A DNA stretch of 64,000 bases from Zarea fungicola. Its lineage: Eukaryota; Ascomycota; Sordariomycetes; Hypocreales; Cordycipitaceae. Positions 1 to 10,690 of this stretch are shown here, in pieces (positions within the stretch are counted from its first letter, which is position 1; every line of letters begins with the position of its first letter). The DNA is taken from contig FWCC01000302.1 in NCBI GenBank assembly GCA_900169235.1, forward strand, positions 1-64,000, given 5' to 3'. The translations under genes were made by a program, and so were the position numbers. The notes below the pieces were generated by a model, which made no database searches, had not been told where the DNA came from, and saw only the letters and a program-made list of their open reading frames with translations.

Positions 1-1319
1 CTCAGGTGGGTGGCCTACGTTACGGGTAATGCTAAACGGGGTGAGACATTCTCCAACAGTCGGTAGCGATCACCACCAGTCTGGACAAGCGGCAGGCTGA
101 CCAAGCGAGACAATTGCATACGGGCTTCGTAACAAACTATTTTTACACTAGCTCCATCATCCATATCTTCCATCGCGGCTATTGGCCCATGTCTTTCTTA
201 CACGGAAAAGACGCTCTCACATGGCAAGGGCAAAGTTCACTCACCGTGTTTCATGTGCAAAAAAATAAATAAATAAAAATGATAGTTTGGTCCCATCTCC
301 GATCGCGTTCCATCCGGTCATCCCGGGGAGAATGCACTCTATATCTACATGCCAGTGTCTATCGCCCGACGTCATGTCAGCCGAGGAAGCGGAGAGGCAC
401 CACTAAATAGACCCATTTGGCTGCATTGATGATGAGCAAAATAGAAATAAATAAAAAATAAAAACGTATCAAAGCCGCCGCTATTATTATCTGTACTGCA
501 TGATAAACTTACAGAAGTACCGAAACGGCTACAATTTTGGCTGCAAGACATGCATCAACTTGCACATCTTGCACACACACGCCCCTTGCCCTCAATACCT
601 CACTCATCCAAAACTTACCGACATCAAAACATCTTAACAGATCGACATCAATAGCTCAATGTTACTAACGATGCGCCTCTTTTGCTCAGTGGGCCGTTTC
701 TACGCCAAGGTTGACAATGAGAATGTACTCAATGGCAGTGTCTGTGCTCCACCCAAGCTACCAGAGCTGCCAAATTTGGCTGCAAAGCTTCGATTCCGAC
801 AACAGTCCCAACTCATTGCTCAGAGGCAAAACCTAAACACCACACAACTGCCCGAAAAGAAATACCGTGATATAGTAAAACAGTTTTTAAATCGTAAACA
901 ATTCTCGGAATTTATACACTTCCTCAATCATCCAGCGAAGCCGCTTAAACAGGGAGAAATGTCCATCGTTCACGTGATTCCGCCTGTCGGGCTTGGCTCT
1001 TGGCCGTTAGTGGCCACGCCATCATGCAACACTCGACGTAGCCCTTACCCAGGCCGCGCCGTTTTCATGTGATTTCTGCAGGCTTTTCTCTCTTTCGTCC
1101 AATCTACACACACTCCTTTCCAAAATACACTCGACAGCCAGGTCTCGGTTAATGTGACCCGATACAGCAATTGAGGTTCTCGGTGTGGAGAGCTCATGCC
1201 AATCAATCGTCGACCAGCACCACCACAGAGCTGAACAGAAAAAAAGGGAGCTACCGGACAACAAAAACGCCTCGAAAAGCAACGGTATAACCAATGCGCT
1301 GTGCCCGCCCCCATCCGCC
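1..1319. other. Upstream region of SEC59, no firm gene
   Basis: I see no gene here that I can firmly support. The first 600 bases hold AT-rich runs (about 255-285 and 425-465). An open frame at 659-1072 is listed separately with low confidence. The stretch just before the SEC59 ATG stays open in the SEC59 frame back to a GTG at 1185, but contains no in-frame ATG before 1320. Confidence 0.5.
659..1072 (+). CDS. Possible small hypothetical protein (137 aa)
   Basis: This is an ATG-started open frame of 137 codons lying about 250 bp upstream of the SEC59 start on the same strand. The predicted protein is basic, has no clear signal peptide or membrane segment, and matches no family I recognise. 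Its ATG context (CTCAATGTT) is unremarkable. It could be a genuine short gene, an upstream ORF in a long SEC59 leader, or chance. No splice sites are needed. The low confidence reflects the lack of any recognisable domain. Confidence 0.2.
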   Translation: MLLTMRLFCSVGRFYAKVDNENVLNGSVCAPPKLPELPNLAAKLRFRQQSQLIAQRQNLNTTQLPEKKYRDIVKQFLNRKQFSEFIHFLNHPAKPLKQGEMSIVHVIPPVGLGSWPLVATPSCNTRRSPYPGRAVFM

Positions 1320-4067
1320 ATGGGCGTGACCAACAACAAAGACCTGCTCGATGCCGTCGAATTCGACGAGCAAGTCACCCTCCGGGCCCTGAGCCGATCC
1401 CCGCATCCATACCACCGACACCAGGCCGAGATTCCCAGCGACTTTGATCGTCTGGCGCTGCCACCGGATGGACACGGCGGCGGCCCTGCTGCCCTCGCTG
1501 CCGCACACAAGACACGCAACGGCCAGCTGTCCCCGATACGGCTCACGGCCTTTTCCAAGGAGTCGACACCCATCAGTGATAGCGGCACCGAGGCCGACGA
1601 CGAACATTTTCTGCGCGGGCTTCCCGCCCCGAGGACCAAGCTTCACAAGGGACTGAGGGGCCGCAATGAGATCCTCTCGGGCACCGCCACCCCCGTCTCT
1701 GCGTCCATTGCCGAAGAACAGAATCAGCCGTTGTTGGGCAGAGATGCGACACCAAGCAAGGCAACCGTCAAAGGAACGCTGCTTAGCCCGCTCCGGCGCT
1801 ACCGCAACCTCGTCCGGCGGCTGACCGAGGCTGGCATACTGGCGCTGCTCAGCGCATTCGTAACCAAAAACCGCCATGTTGCGCCGATATATAACGAATG
1901 GAAGCAAGGTATGCGGAAATACGACAGCTAGTGATTTGCCCAAGTCTGTCTACTTACAAGTACCATAGATTTCAAGCTCTTCCTTGATCTTGCAGCGACC
2001 CTCGCTGGCGTCTACCCAGTCCGAATCCTGTTCTGGTCGTATCGCACACGGACTTCGTCAAGCTGGCTGCCGGTTATGCTCCCAGCCAACTTTGATCCCG
2101 CACCTTTATTATACCCGCCAGCAATCACCATGCTGGTGTCCTTGCTCATTTCCGTCGACAACTTGGCCGTCCTCTTACCTAATCTCATTTTAAGCATAAG
2201 TGCCTTTCCTCAGCAGCTATTTCCAAAGCTTGAGAATGGCGCATACTACGACACCCTTCACTGGACTGTATCATGTCTCCCTCTAGTATGGGGAGGTAGC
2301 TCTGCGAAACATCTTCACAATGACACGTCCCACCTACCACTACCGGCGGAAGCTATTGTTTTGCTGTATCCCTTGCACCGGACACTGTGCTTGGTCTTGC
2401 ATTCCCTCACGACAACTAGTCTGTTGACGGCAGAGTTGCAACTTTTATCAATCGCATTAATCGACGTGCTGATTTTAGGGACATCACCGCAAATACAAAT
2501 ATTAAAGGCTCTCCTTTGGGGAGGAGGCCTGGGCGTCCTCGTACTCTGCGGCCCCGTGATTCGATGGGGGATTGCTCTGGCCAGGGTCCCCAAGTGGCGG
2601 TTTCGTCGACTGCCCAACGGACAAAAGACACCAGTCTGGGAGTCGCTCTTGCGCTCACTCTCATGGCGCCGACTCCGGAACGAGCTGCGTGGAATGCCGT
2701 ACGAGGACTCGGCCTACTCATCGGCCTGCTCGTCCGACAACGAGAGCGACGCTGGGCCTGTGTTCCATACTCCGGCAAGGGTGCAGACATTCGGCCCCCT
2801 GTCGACATCGCCGGCTGTGGAACGTCTCGCCCAAAATGCAGTTCCAGACTTGGACGATGACGGGATCGAGGGCATCTCTCGCCGACATACTCTACCAACC
2901 CCTGACAAAAGGGTGCGTCGTCATAGCAGCCACACACCATCTGGACGACGAAAACGCGCCACATCACTCTCCGTGCGTCCCTTTTTGAAACTGACCTATG
3001 AGCAAGCCACTGTTCGGAAATGGGCCTACGCGGCCTACGTCTATGTCTGCATTGTGCTTCTGATTCTTGTTGGCGTCCGCACCTATGTGTCGCGTTACGC
3101 ACTCGCCGGCGAGGAGCCCATCGGCTGGGCCCTCGGCTATCTATTTGGCGACATTTCTTGGTTCCGCCTGCAAGTCGTCACGGCCAACCTAGAACGATGG
3201 ATTTGCCTGCCACAGCACCACTCCAGCGCCGCGGACGAAGCCACCACGACGCTCGGCTGGGTCGAGGAGATGCGTCTCCACGAGTTTGGCGCCGCCAGCA
3301 CAAGGCTGCTGCTCAGTGCCTACTGGCTCGGCATCCTGCTCGTCGGTCTCCTCGTCGTCTTTCAGCTCAAAAACACGTACGAGGTGGACACTCGCCGAAA
3401 AGTATTTCACTTTATGATGGTGGGCATGTTCCTGCCCGCCCTGTACGTCGACCCGGCCTACGCCGCTCTGGCGCTGGGTCTCATTCTCGCCATCTTCCTC
3501 ATCCTGGACCTGCTCCGCGCGAGCCAGCTGCCGCCGCTGTCGAAGCCCATCGCCTCGTTCCTTGCGCCGTACGTGGACGGCCGCGATTTTCGGGGGCCCG
3601 TGGTAATTTCGCACATTTTCCTCCTCATTGGCTGCGCCATCCCGCTGTGGCTCGCCCTCGCGAGCATTGGTCGCGGCGGGGACGGGTACGCGGCGGGCTG
3701 GGAGACGCCGACGCGCGACGCGAGCATGGCGGCGGGTGTCATCTGCGTCGGGCTGGGCGATGCGGCGGCGAGCCTGATTGGGCGGCGCTACGGACACCGT
3801 AAGTGGCTCTGGGGCGGCGGCAAGAGCCTCGAGGGGAGCGTGGCCTTTGCGGCGGCGGTGTTTCTGGGACTCTCGTTTGCGAGCACGTGGCTGCAGGTCG
3901 GCGGGTGGCCGATGGCGGATGAGCCGCTGGGTGTCGTAGTGTCGGCAAGGAATGCGGCCGTGTGCGGATCGCTGGCGAGTGTGACGGAGGCGGTCCTGAC
4001 GGGTGGCAATGACAATGTCATTGTGCCTGTTGTGCTGTGGACATGTGTAAAGAGCCTGGGAGTCTGA
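1320..4067 (+). CDS. SEC59: Dolichol kinase (SEC59-like)
   Basis: This enzyme phosphorylates dolichol with CTP in the ER membrane, supplying the lipid carrier for N-glycosylation, O-mannosylation and GPI anchors. There are two exons, 1320-1908 and 1969-4067, joined across a 60-bp intron (GTATGC...CATAG), giving 895 aa. The start is the first in-frame ATG, since upstream only a GTG is available. The N-terminal ~200 residues are hydrophilic. Many membrane segments follow, interrupted by a Ser/Arg-rich hydrophilic loop. Near the C terminus, around residues 790-820, the motif DAAASLIGRRYG...GKSLEG fits the CTP-binding signature DxxAxxxGxxxG(x8)K..EG of dolichol and phytol kinases. It is preceded by the family-typical RKVFHFMMVG. 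The length is usual for filamentous fungi, where the protein is longer than in yeast. It converges on ORC2, with 250 bp between the stop codons. Confidence 0.93.
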
Positions 4068-4314
4068 GGACTGCATCTGGCGGTAGTAAAACGAAACACA
4101 ATGGGGTGAAAATTGGTTGAGAGGGTTTGCATCAAAGTAAAGTTATGCCTGGGAAAGCATCTAAGCATCTATAGATTATGATGTCTGCGCCAAATAAGTC
4201 GCAAGTGTTGGTGCAATGATGATATAAAAGCATTAGAAATGTATTCTGTCCCTGAAAATGACATGATTTTCTTTATAAAGTTTTTGTACATATATATAAA
4301 TAAGGCAAGTGCTT

Positions 4315-6189
4315 TTATGCCATGAGATCCTCCAAAATGGCCTCCAACTCTTCCCGTCTAAACGGCAAACTCAGCAATTCCGTACCCAATGCGTCCTTGC
4401 GACTGGTGATGATTTGATGATCGTGAAATCTGCATGACGTTAGCAATTTGAATGTGACGCCTAAGATGAAGTGGAGGGGGGCATACTCTTTTAATAATGT
4501 GCGAAAGGCCATTTCCGAACTACACACAAACTCCTCCACGGCTTTGTTATACACCATCCTATACTCGACGCCGGTACTCCCACCACCACCTTCACCGGTG
4601 CCATCATCCTCACCACCGCCGGCATCTTCATCCATGGCAATGAGGACCTCGCCCACCAGCAGCCGAAACAGGTTCTTGGCGTTTTCAGGCAGACTCTTGA
4701 GCACAAACGCCACGCCCTCGCGGCCGTGCACGCGGTTCGCCTTGCGGCCGAGCAGCTCGTGCACCTCGTCCACGGCGTCGAGCTCCACGCTCATCGGCGC
4801 GAAAGTGGTGCAGTCGTGAAAGACGAAATTGAACGCGGACCGCACGCCAACGTCCCAGAGGAGCGGAAAGTCGGGCGCGTCGGCGGAGCAAATCAGGTGG
4901 ATCGAGGGGTGGGACGCGAGGGACGCGAGGAGCGACTGCGTGGTGCTCGCGCGGCGGAGGGAAGCCGCGTCGATGGAGTTGACAATGATTGTTATCGAGG
5001 TGTGCGTCGTGGGGAGGGAGAGGTGCGCGAGGATGGACTGCACCATGGCGAGCGGCTGGGTGCTGGTCAGGGCCTTTTTCTTGGCCGCCGCCGCGGAAGC
5101 GCCGCCGCTCTGGAAGACGGCGTTGGCGACGCAGGAGAGGATTTCGCGGATGTTAACAGTCGGTGTGTAGCCATTGACCATGACGATTGGGCTGTCTGGG
5201 GCGAGGTTATATAGATGGGTAGCGAACTTTTTGAGGAGGGCGCGCTTGGAGCCGTAGCCGTAGAGACACAGGCTGAAACCTTGAGAGAGCTCCAGCGTCC
5301 ATTGCGGAAAAGACTCTGCGTGAAGGGATTCGAGATAGGCAATTTCCTGTGTGTGACGCTGTGTGAGGGGAGTTTTCTTGGCGAGGACGTCAAAGTACTC
5401 GTCATGGGTGAGGAGGCGGAGGGACGCGAGAGTGTTGTCGGACGTCTTGGCACGGCCGGGCTTGTTGTGGAAGAAGTAGGTTTCGTGCGCGGGCAGGTCG
5501 CGGGGTGGTGTAGGTGATTTGGCGCGCTTTCGAGGTGTGCGCTTCTTTTTCGTCTGTGTTGCTGCCGCTACTTCGGCTGTGTCTGGAAGTAGTCCCTCGC
5601 CGTCGGACAGGCCATCTCCTATGCTGAGTTCTGTATCATTGCCCAAATCTTCGTCGTCGTCCTCCGCCTCCTGCTCATCATCTTCATCGTCGGTATCGCC
5701 AAAGATGGCGCGCGCGAGATCCTCATTATCGTGGTCTGCGCCACCGTCATCGTCGCTGCCGCCGTCGCCCGTTGCCTGCTCAAGGAGTGCACGCGCCGTC
5801 TTGCGCCGCGCGGAGCGGTCAGCGGCGTTGCGGCCTGGTGTGCTCGCATTCGGACCGGCAGCTTTCAGTGGTGTGAAGAAGGTATTATTTACGCGTGTTG
5901 TCGAAGGCGTCGCTGGGGATTTGGTTGGTGTTTGCTTTGGTGGACGGCCTCGCTTTCGCGGCGTGACATTGGGGGTTGACTGTGGTAGTTGCTCGGTCAT
6001 GACTGCTGATTCTTGTTCCATGCCATTCTGCACGATTGCAGCCGTCGTGGTGCCGTCGACAGCATCGGTCATGGCGGTGTCCCCGTCCATGGAGGCGAGC
6101 TCAAGAATTCTGTCGTCGAGGGGCTCGGAGCTGCGCTGGCGCTTTGCGGGCGGACCTTGGTCGTCGGCACCATTGCTATTTTGGTCCAT
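4315..6189 (-). CDS. ORC2: Origin recognition complex subunit 2
   Basis: This is subunit 2 of the six-subunit complex that binds replication origins and loads MCM helicase. Exons are 6189-4487 and 4429-4315, joined across a 57-bp intron (4430-4486), giving 605 aa. The N-terminal ~230 residues are low-complexity and acidic with AT-hook-like RKRGRPPK, as is usual for the disordered ORC2 tail. The AAA+-like domain follows, with the hallmark LCLYGYGSKRALL and VNGYTPTVNIREIL. The C-terminal winged-helix part ends with FHDHQIITSRKD...LEAILEDLMA. The intron has donor GTATGC, branch CTAAC and acceptor GCAG. Its length is a multiple of three without a stop, so an unspliced reading looks continuous but puts 19 foreign residues between LLKE and FHDH. 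The start chosen is the first ATG (MDQNSNG). Confidence 0.93.
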   Translation of the reverse strand: MDQNSNGADDQGPPAKRQRSSEPLDDRILELASMDGDTAMTDAVDGTTTAAIVQNGMEQESAVMTEQLPQSTPNVTPRKRGRPPKQTPTKSPATPSTTRVNNTFFTPLKAAGPNASTPGRNAADRSARRKTARALLEQATGDGGSDDDGGADHDNEDLARAIFGDTDDEDDEQEAEDDDEDLGNDTELSIGDGLSDGEGLLPDTAEVAAATQTKKKRTPRKRAKSPTPPRDLPAHETYFFHNKPGRAKTSDNTLASLRLLTHDEYFDVLAKKTPLTQRHTQEIAYLESLHAESFPQWTLELSQGFSLCLYGYGSKRALLKKFATHLYNLAPDSPIVMVNGYTPTVNIREILSCVANAVFQSGGASAAAAKKKALTSTQPLAMVQSILAHLSLPTTHTSITIIVNSIDAASLRRASTTQSLLASLASHPSIHLICSADAPDFPLLWDVGVRSAFNFVFHDCTTFAPMSVELDAVDEVHELLGRKANRVHGREGVAFVLKSLPENAKNLFRLLVGEVLIAMDEDAGGGEDDGTGEGGGGSTGVEYRMVYNKAVEEFVCSSEMAFRTLLKEYAPLHFILGVTFKLLTSCRFHDHQIITSRKDALGTELLSLPFRREELEAILEDLMA

Positions 6190-7142
6190 GACCAGCAAAT
6201 TGTTCTATGTTCTGCCTTGATATCCAGCTGATTTTGCAAATAACTTGTGCGCGATCGGAGTTGGTACTTGACGGCTGATTTCAAGATGTTTGTATCCAGA
6301 CACATTGGTGGCTGTTTGAGCTGGAGCTTGAGCTTCTTGGTGGAGCGCGTCTCGGAACGCGTCCCGCGTAAAGTGGTTTTCCTTTTGGGCGGCTTTTGTA
6401 CCAGGTAACACGCAACTCATCACATTATTGTCTTCTAACGAGTTGAAAGCATGGTTCAGCCATTTTCGTATGAAAGAAAAATTGTACATATTTTAATGCT
6501 TTTGCCCTACTCCCGGGACGGCCTCTTCCTGCTAATTTTGTCCAAAGGCCCTTGTCATGTATCTGCGCAAGCATGAGTGCCACTGCGCCAACAGACGGAA
6601 GGCACCGGCACTATTCGGGGTGCAGTGACGTGCCTCGTGAAGCTATGCTTTGGTTTGTTACGGCACAGGCATGGGCAAAACAATCACGTCGAGGTACACG
6701 GCAGCAGGGTCTGCGCTCCCGGGCGGTGCACAGGTCGGGCACACCCAGTTCACCTGGGATACGCGTCGCGGCATGTACCCAGCACGCCGTTGTGAAGCCT
6801 GTGGCTGAGTCTGTAGCGTTGTGCGGAGCGTGCCCATGCTGGCGCGCCAGACATGGCAGCACCCGACGAGGAATGATGTGCAAGGACGTCATTTACCACA
6901 TATTGGCTGTATTTGATGCGGCAAGACGCAGAGAGGGCACTTGTACCAGCGCAGCCTGTCCGTCTCTACCACGTCCGTATTGTCAAACCGCTTGACTGCG
7001 GGGTGTCATTGTGCACATGGCGGCAATTCGCGCTTATGTGCGAGAAGGGAAGGAAAGAATGAGTGACGTGGATATCACCGTAGCACCTTGGAGAATAGAT
7101 AGCATGGATAGAGATACATGCGGTCAATACGCACACCAGAGG

Positions 7143-7379
7143 TCACGCCAGACTCCCGTTGCCATCCCCTTCTAGAGCCGCGATGAACCTGCGGAAATAT
7201 GCTTCACAACTCAGAACCATCGTCGGATGCGGAGAGTGTTGAAGATATGTCCATTCGTTCTGGTGTACCCGCCAAGTGACGATCCGCTTCAGGATCTTCT
7301 TCCGACTGATCCGAGGCTTTATCCTTGCGGGTCGCTTTTTCTTTGGCAGCGAGGTATTATTTTCTGTTGTCAGGCTCAT
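7143..7379 (-). CDS. Possible small basic hypothetical protein (78 aa)
   Basis: An ATG-started open frame of 78 codons encodes a strongly basic N-terminal half (KKKRPARIKPRISRKK) followed by a more mixed tail. I do not recognise it. There is no signal peptide, no membrane segment and no cysteine pattern. The start context (GCGAAATGAG) is acceptable. It could be a small nuclear protein, or simply chance in an intergenic region. No neighbour suggests a role. Confidence 0.22.
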   Translation of the reverse strand: MSLTTENNTSLPKKKRPARIKPRISRKKILKRIVTWRVHQNEWTYLQHSPHPTMVLSCEAYFRRFIAALEGDGNGSLA

Positions 7380-7804
7380 TTCGCGTGCTAGTATAGCATA
7401 CCCTTTGGGTCTTTTACAATCTCCATTGATGGACGCTTACATTTTGTCCTGCTATACATGAAAGGCAATTATTCACAAATATATTAATCTGCATTGCTTG
7501 TATTTTGTAATAATACAATGAGACATCGGTACACATTTGTATATATCCACCAGAATAAAGGCGGAGGGAGACGTGGGAAACCGTTTCCCGTCCACCGCGG
7601 CCCGTCCTGCGCAAAACATGACAAAGGTTTACTGAGGCAACAAAAGTTGCTGCCTTACACAAGATTGGCTGGCACATCCCATGAATCTTAGTCGGTTAGC
7701 AGTGCGTGGACAAGGAAAGATAGCACGAACCATGCTGTCGACGCCGTCTGATCTTGTAGCCTGAGGGGATTTTAGCAGCCTATGGCCGCTAGATGCAGAA
7801 TACA

Positions 7805-7838
7805 CTACTACTACCTCTACTACTTCTACTACTATTAA
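7805..7838. repeat. CTA/TAC triplet microsatellite
   Basis: An imperfect run of CTA triplets (ctactactacctctactacttctactacta) in an intergenic stretch. No coding or regulatory role is visible. Confidence 0.7.
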
Positions 7839-8028
7839 TTTGGGATATAGACTCATGCCAGTAAAGTTGTTATACCTGCCGGTATCCAGTGAGGATGTTG
7901 TGTATTGTCCAACTAACTATTCAGGGGCTGTGGGTACCCTCATAGGTACCATCTACAGACGGGTGTGTAATCAAGGTGTAAAATGAGGATTAAGAGATAC
8001 TTCCACAGTTCAACAATACCCGTTCTAT

Positions 8029-8391
8029 TTAATTGAAGTATTCTGCAATCAGCTGGCCCGCAATGCCACCAGTTGACACATTAGCACAGGCGGTACAGCC
8101 AGCATTAAGCATCAGCTGCACAAAGGCCTCCGTCTGAGCGACACTCCATGAAGCGCCAGTATCAGAGTAGTAGAGGCAGAAGACTGAATTTACAGGGGAT
8201 GGGATCTCAGTGATGCACGGCCCATCACTAAATTTGATATCCCGAGGTAGGGCCTGTATTTCTTGCAATGCCTCTCGAAGGGAATTCGGGTCAGCATTGC
8301 CGTTGCATACTTCATTACCAGACGGTCCTCCACATTTGACTGCGTAGGCCTGACCGACGAGAGCAGCCAGGGTAAGGTAGTTGCTAAGCAT
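8029..8391 (-). CDS. Small secreted cysteine-containing protein (120 aa)
   Basis: This is a single-exon gene for a 120-residue protein. Residues 1-17 form a clear signal peptide (MLSNYLTLAALVGQAYA), so export is expected. The mature part of about 103 residues has six cysteines (KCGG, VCNG, PCIT, FCLY, GCTAC), an even number that suggests three disulfides, and otherwise no family I recognise. A TATAAAA motif lies on the minus strand at about 8498-8504, some 107 bp upstream of the ATG, and another TATATA at about 8447-8456. It sits at the edge of a repeat-bearing, AT-rich stretch, a common setting for fungal effector-like proteins. An effector or environmental role is inference only. Confidence 0.72.
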   Translation of the reverse strand: MLSNYLTLAALVGQAYAVKCGGPSGNEVCNGNADPNSLREALQEIQALPRDIKFSDGPCITEIPSPVNSVFCLYYSDTGASWSVAQTEAFVQLMLNAGCTACANVSTGGIAGQLIAEYFN

Positions 8392-8497
8392 TATGACTGG
8401 TAATGTTCAATGCAAAGTTTAAAGAATAATTGTTAAGTATAAAGGTGATATATAGAGAGAGCTGTTGATATATGGATTATTGCTGGGAGGCGATGCC

Positions 8498-8504
8498 TTT
8501 TATA
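8498..8504 (-). promoter_or_regulatory. TATA box of the 8029-8391 gene
   Basis: On the minus strand the sequence reads GGGATATAAAAGGC about 107 bp before the ATG of the small secreted protein. The position and sequence suit a core TATA element. Confidence 0.5.
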
Positions 8505-8699
8505 TCCCAGTCGCAGCTCGGTCAAATTTCGCTTCAAGTAGCGGTAAACGGCTGCAACATGTGGGATAGGTCGAGATATAGTCTAAAGGAAGAGAAAACC
8601 AAAATCCGCAGAAGAAGCCGAGAATCGGCAATACATGTGCCACGCCGCCACCACATTAAGAGGTGCTGACAGGCCAGCCAGCCAAACTTGTCATACGGC

Positions 8700-8890
8700 G
8701 ACGAATAGTCAACGCAACAGCTTCAAAATTAGTAACTAAATAGACAAAAAATAAAAAAAAATAAAGAAAATACTCGTTTTAAGTACACAGTGGATAAATA
8801 CGTTCTTTTAAGTATTTTCTATGTGTTAATTTTATTATATTTATAACCAAGTTAGATATTTTTTTGGGTTTATTTTAGTCTTTTTAAGGC
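8700..8890. other. AT-rich tract with inverted repeat
   Basis: This is a strongly AT-rich stretch. It holds a perfect 10-nt inverted pair, AGAAAATACT at 8765-8774 and AGTATTTTCT at 8811-8820. It lies directly left of the LTR-like repeat at 8898. It may be a decayed repeat or simply low-GC spacer, and no gene is seen. Confidence 0.45.
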
Positions 8891-8897
8891 GCCTAGA

Positions 8898-8946
8898 TGT
8901 CACGGTCAGAGCCTTCTGGATCGTCACAGTAAGGGTGATTGAGAAT
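8898..8946 (+). repeat. LTR-like dispersed repeat, copy 1
   Basis: Starts TGTCACGGTC and ends GGTGATTGAGAAT. It matches the segment 13932-13980 at 43 of 49 positions with no gap. Its first 31 bases can fold as an imperfect hairpin (TGTCACGGTC against GATCGTCACA). A 5' TG start and a dispersed second copy fit the edge of a solo LTR of a retroelement. The right end is not defined, and the element may continue to about 9125. No internal polyprotein is visible. Confidence 0.55.
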
Positions 8947-10394
8947 TGTCTATATTTGCTTAGAGAGGAAGAAAGGGATAACTAACTATGAGGTGCCTTC
9001 GAGTTCCTGTAGGGGTAGCTGTGAGATCCCTGTCAGGCTCCACCGAATGCTGGTAATGTCGCGTACTATCTGCCAGGCCTGGGCCTGTGACACTAGAAGT
9101 CTTATTGTATTTAACAGCTAGGGCTAAAGTAGTATATTTTCGGATACTAATATGCCCTTTACAGTCGTTATACATATATTTTTGGGTTCTCCGAAGTTGG
9201 TCTTCATCACACCACCACCTATCTCATCTGCGCTCAACGCACGTGGCTGTCCTCTGCAAACATTTGGTATAAACCTTCGGATACCCTGACTCGAACCAGA
9301 CTTTATTCTTAACTTTGTTATTAGTATAAATAAGATGCCCTGATAATTTTTATGACGTTGAGGTTCAATTTTTCTCTTTACATCACAATTAGCAGTCGTA
9401 GACTCAAGGACCGAGCACTATTGAGCAATTTCCTCGGTAAACGGCATTCAATTTTCGATGCTAAGGCGCGGGTAACTTGCAGGCCCAATGGCGACGGCGT
9501 TAACCGGCTTTCCAATTGTGCCGTTATACAGGATATCATCCAATACGCTAGTCCAACCGTACATCCTCGGCGTAAGAGTAGTAGTAGTAGTAGTTGAAAG
9601 GATATGATAGGAATACTGGGAGGGATATTGTAGTTGCCAACTGGGTATGATGATGCGATGCTTAGTTGATTATTTCGGCAGTTATAGGGTGGCCCGTGGT
9701 GGCGCAGCCTCCTCGAGAAGTTCTCAGCTACAATGGCTGCTTCCAACTTACAAGTGGCGATGGCGACATCGCCCACTAACTAAGGCTGTTTGCAAGTTGC
9801 CAGCCAGCCGCAACTAAGCCCAGTCTACTGGTATGATACCACAGTAAGACTCGCACAGACTCAGCCGCGCTTCGCGTGCTGGCGCGAATCTCGGACTGTC
9901 AGATCCTGAGGCCCAGTTACTAACGCAAAAGAGGTGAGGAGGTCCACTCTGAATCTCCTGAGACGGGCCACCACAGTTCGGCTGAGCATAGAAAGAATCC
10001 CAATACTGCAAGATTCATATTGAACATAGTACCCACGTGGTTCGTAATAGTAAGATTTCTATTATGTTGGCCAGGTTTGTTACATTAGGTCGGGTAGTCG
10101 GCTTGAAGCTTACGTGGCAATTGACCCGTATGAGTCTACTCGAACCATAATATGACAGTGGCTGTTTCAATATGGTAGTCTGCCATTCTAGGCAGACGGC
10201 ATTGACTTCACTATTGCCTTTTTCTATGGATTGCCATACACATGAACAGTGTGTTAGTTATCTGCAATGAAACCGGCCAGCGTTGCCGGTGTTGGGTTGC
10301 GTTGATCTTCTCGCTGTCTAACATCGTGTTCTGTGTGTTGCCGCGTAATCTTATACGAATCCGACTGGCTTTGCTAGGCACAAATAATTATTTA
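8947..10394. other. Gene-free accessory stretch
   Basis: No convincing gene. The stretch continues from the LTR-like repeat and contains a short AGT triplet run (about 9577-9594). The minus strand around 9280-9296 reads GGTTCGAGTCA, a Pol III B-box look-alike, but no tRNA fold surrounds it. Confidence 0.5.
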
Positions 10395-10690
10395 CGATAT
10401 ATCTCCCGCTGCATAATGACCATAGGTCTCAATTAGGTTCAGGGCCGGCGAGTACGGTGGCCAAACCATCGTCTCTATACCCATCTCTTCTAATAGGTCC
10501 TTAATGACCCTAGCAGTATGTACAAACCCGTTGTCGTGCATAAAGATATCTGTTCATCGAATTAAGGTCAGGAAGAATCGTCGAGTATACCTCATATATT
10601 CCATCTGCATCCACGTTGCCATCTAGTGCTTTGAGATTTGACCTCTCGTTATAACCGAAGGCAGCCCAAAACATCTGTCTGAATGCTGTA
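10395..10690 (-). mobile_element. Decayed Tc1-type (DD34E) transposase fragment
   Basis: On the minus strand, three frames carry pieces of a DDE transposase. One around 10590-10685 begins MFWAAFGYNERSNLKALDG. The next, about 10425-10550, reads MHDNGFVHTARVIKDLLEEM and then WPPYSPALNLIE. A last piece after the Glu reads NLWSL-like in yet another frame. The second catalytic Asp (in HDN) and the Glu (in LIE) are separated by 34 residues, as in Tc1-type elements. At least two frameshifts break the frame, so this is a dead copy. I could not find terminal inverted repeats or a TA target duplication. Confidence 0.75.

Larger units (their letters stand above)
6190..8028. other. Gene-poor region left of the small secreted protein
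   Basis: Nothing firm is visible in this 1.8-kb stretch. It contains a weak 78-codon frame (7143-7379, minus, listed separately) and a CTA-rich microsatellite around 7805-7838 (repeated tac/cta triplets). The first part is the promoter side of ORC2. I found no tRNA and no transposon terminus. Confidence 0.5.

Noticed and set aside
3189..4076. A 295-codon minus-strand frame opposite SEC59
   Set aside because: Low-complexity Arg/Pro/Gln content and complete overlap with the kinase domain on the other strand.
9280..9296. Possible tRNA or SINE B-box (GGTTCGAGTCA, minus strand)
   Set aside because: The T-stem does not pair properly and no acceptor, D or anticodon arm could be found around it.
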